22,541 bases of DNA, taken from positions 1 through 22,541 of the forward strand of contig JADHSW010000018.1 in NCBI GenBank assembly GCA_016776705.1. The letters run 5' to 3'. The stretch is from Rhodospirillales bacterium. Lineage in GTDB: Bacteria > Pseudomonadota > Alphaproteobacteria > Rhodospirillales > JABHCV01. The notes under the pieces are model-generated. The model ran no database searches. It had not been told where the DNA came from and saw only the letters and a program-made list of their open reading frames with translations. The position numbers were made by a program, and so were the translations under genes. Below are positions 22,027-22,541 of the stretch, one piece after another (the stretch's first letter is position 1; each line of letters opens with the position of its first letter).

Positions 22027-22468
22027 CGGAGGGACTTTCAACGGACTGATGTTCGGATATCATCTGGCGGCCATTGGCGAGGATGTCTTCCGGGAACGGA
22101 CAGGCTCTACGTATTTCCGTATCCAGAAACAATCCCATCAAATCCGTCGTCGCCGCCAGAGCGTCAGTTTCACCATTATACATCTCGTGAATGAAGCGGA
22201 TTTTCTTGCCTTCAAGGTGCAGCAACCGTGAGCGGATGGTGACGATGTCTCCCGCGTGCAGTTCACGCAGGTAACTGGTTTTTTGTTCGATAGCGGCCAT
22301 GCCGCGTTCATTGTCACGCAAGAATTTTGGGGTAATTCCCAACATGGCGAACATGTTCCACGTCCCCTCGTCGAATTTCCCCGTATACCACATGACGTTC
22401 ATATGGCCGACATGGTCGCAGTGCCATGGATAGACCGCGCCGCGATAAGTAATCGGCAACTCGCTCAT
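22019..22468 (-). CDS. 4HBT-type acyl-CoA thioesterase
   Basis: This 149-residue hotdog protein belongs to the 4-hydroxybenzoyl-CoA thioesterase/YbgC group. The N-terminal VYPWHCDHVGHMNVMWY (about 12-28) carries the family's Asp-x-x-x-H-x-N helix start (Asp18), and VTIRSRLLHLEGKKIRFIHEMYN is the typical central strand pair. It probably hydrolyses short or aromatic acyl-CoA. It differs from the PaaI-like gene that overlaps its 3' end, so two unlike thioesterases are coupled. Its ATG overlaps the stop of the partial gene at the window edge (ATGA), indicating that the transcript begins further to the right. Confidence 0.88.
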   Translation of the reverse strand: MSELPITYRGAVYPWHCDHVGHMNVMWYTGKFDEGTWNMFAMLGITPKFLRDNERGMAAIEQKTSYLRELHAGDIVTIRSRLLHLEGKKIRFIHEMYNGETDALAATTDLMGLFLDTEIRRACPFPEDILANGRQMISEHQSVESPSGE

Positions 22469-22541
22469 TCCGCAGCTTCCTTGTCCTTGAGTAATTTCGT
22501 GCTTTCCGACTCCAGCCTGTCCAATTCATTCAGGATTGCGG
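22465..22541 (-). CDS. C-terminal end of an unidentified protein (partial at window edge)
   Basis: An open frame enters from the right edge and ends in TGA at 22465-22467, overlapping the thioesterase ATG by four bases. The visible 24 residues (AILNELDRLESESTK then LLKDKEAAE) are helical and charged and do not identify a family. The overlap pattern and reading frame make a real upstream operon gene likely. Confidence 0.55.
   Translation of the reverse strand, partial: AILNELDRLESESTKLLKDKEAAE

Overview
The window looks like a chromosomal piece of a free-living, motile alphaproteobacterium, most likely in or near the Rhodospirillales. The clues are an ALAS-type HemA (the C4 route to haem, typical of alphaproteobacteria), a DUF1489 protein, CheY-like regulators with an FGPDRRR tail, FNR/FixK-type operator sequences, and moderate GC content. 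No tRNA, rRNA, insertion sequence, prophage or CRISPR array was seen.

Left part (1-6960): a lower-GC gene for a coiled-coil protein of unknown function; an orphan pair of peptide/nickel-type ABC permeases (DppB/DppC-like) without ATPases or binding protein; a small parvulin; a small one-helix membrane protein; a tandem-domain universal stress protein; 5-aminolevulinate synthase (hemA); and a PadR-like regulator. The 397-base usp-hemA intergenic region is unusual. It holds three DnaA-box sequences and, closer to hemA, an FNR-type box with class II promoter geometry.

Middle (6976-8834): a minus-strand signalling set of two CheY-like single-domain regulators and one Hpt phosphotransfer protein, with no kinase and no output domain. 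Its probable promoter also carries an FNR-type box the same distance from its -10 element as at hemA. One CheY-like protein ends in a peptide closely resembling the CheY-binding N-terminus of FliM.

Right part (8904-22541): all genes are on the minus strand and tightly packed or overlapping. This is an extended leucine/isovalerate catabolic (liu) cluster. Transcription runs from a thioesterase pair and a 26-bp perfect palindrome (probable LiuR-type operator) into isovaleryl-CoA dehydrogenase, an M28 peptidase, a thiolase, an SDR, a second acyl-CoA dehydrogenase, a DsbA/HCCA-isomerase-like protein, a rhodanese, MCC beta subunit, methylglutaconyl-CoA hydratase, MCC alpha subunit, a third CheY-like regulator, HMG-CoA lyase and DUF1489. 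Together IVD, MCC, hydratase and HMG-CoA lyase take isovaleryl-CoA to acetyl-CoA and acetoacetate; the thiolase can finish the path to acetyl-CoA once acetoacetate has been activated by an enzyme not encoded here.

The most interesting signal is a family of three near-colinear CheY-like proteins with Arg-rich tails, resembling Caulobacter Cle proteins. Two sit with an Hpt protein behind an FNR-type promoter, and the third is embedded in the leucine operon five bases before HMG-CoA lyase. This suggests a link between carbon/oxygen status and motility signalling.
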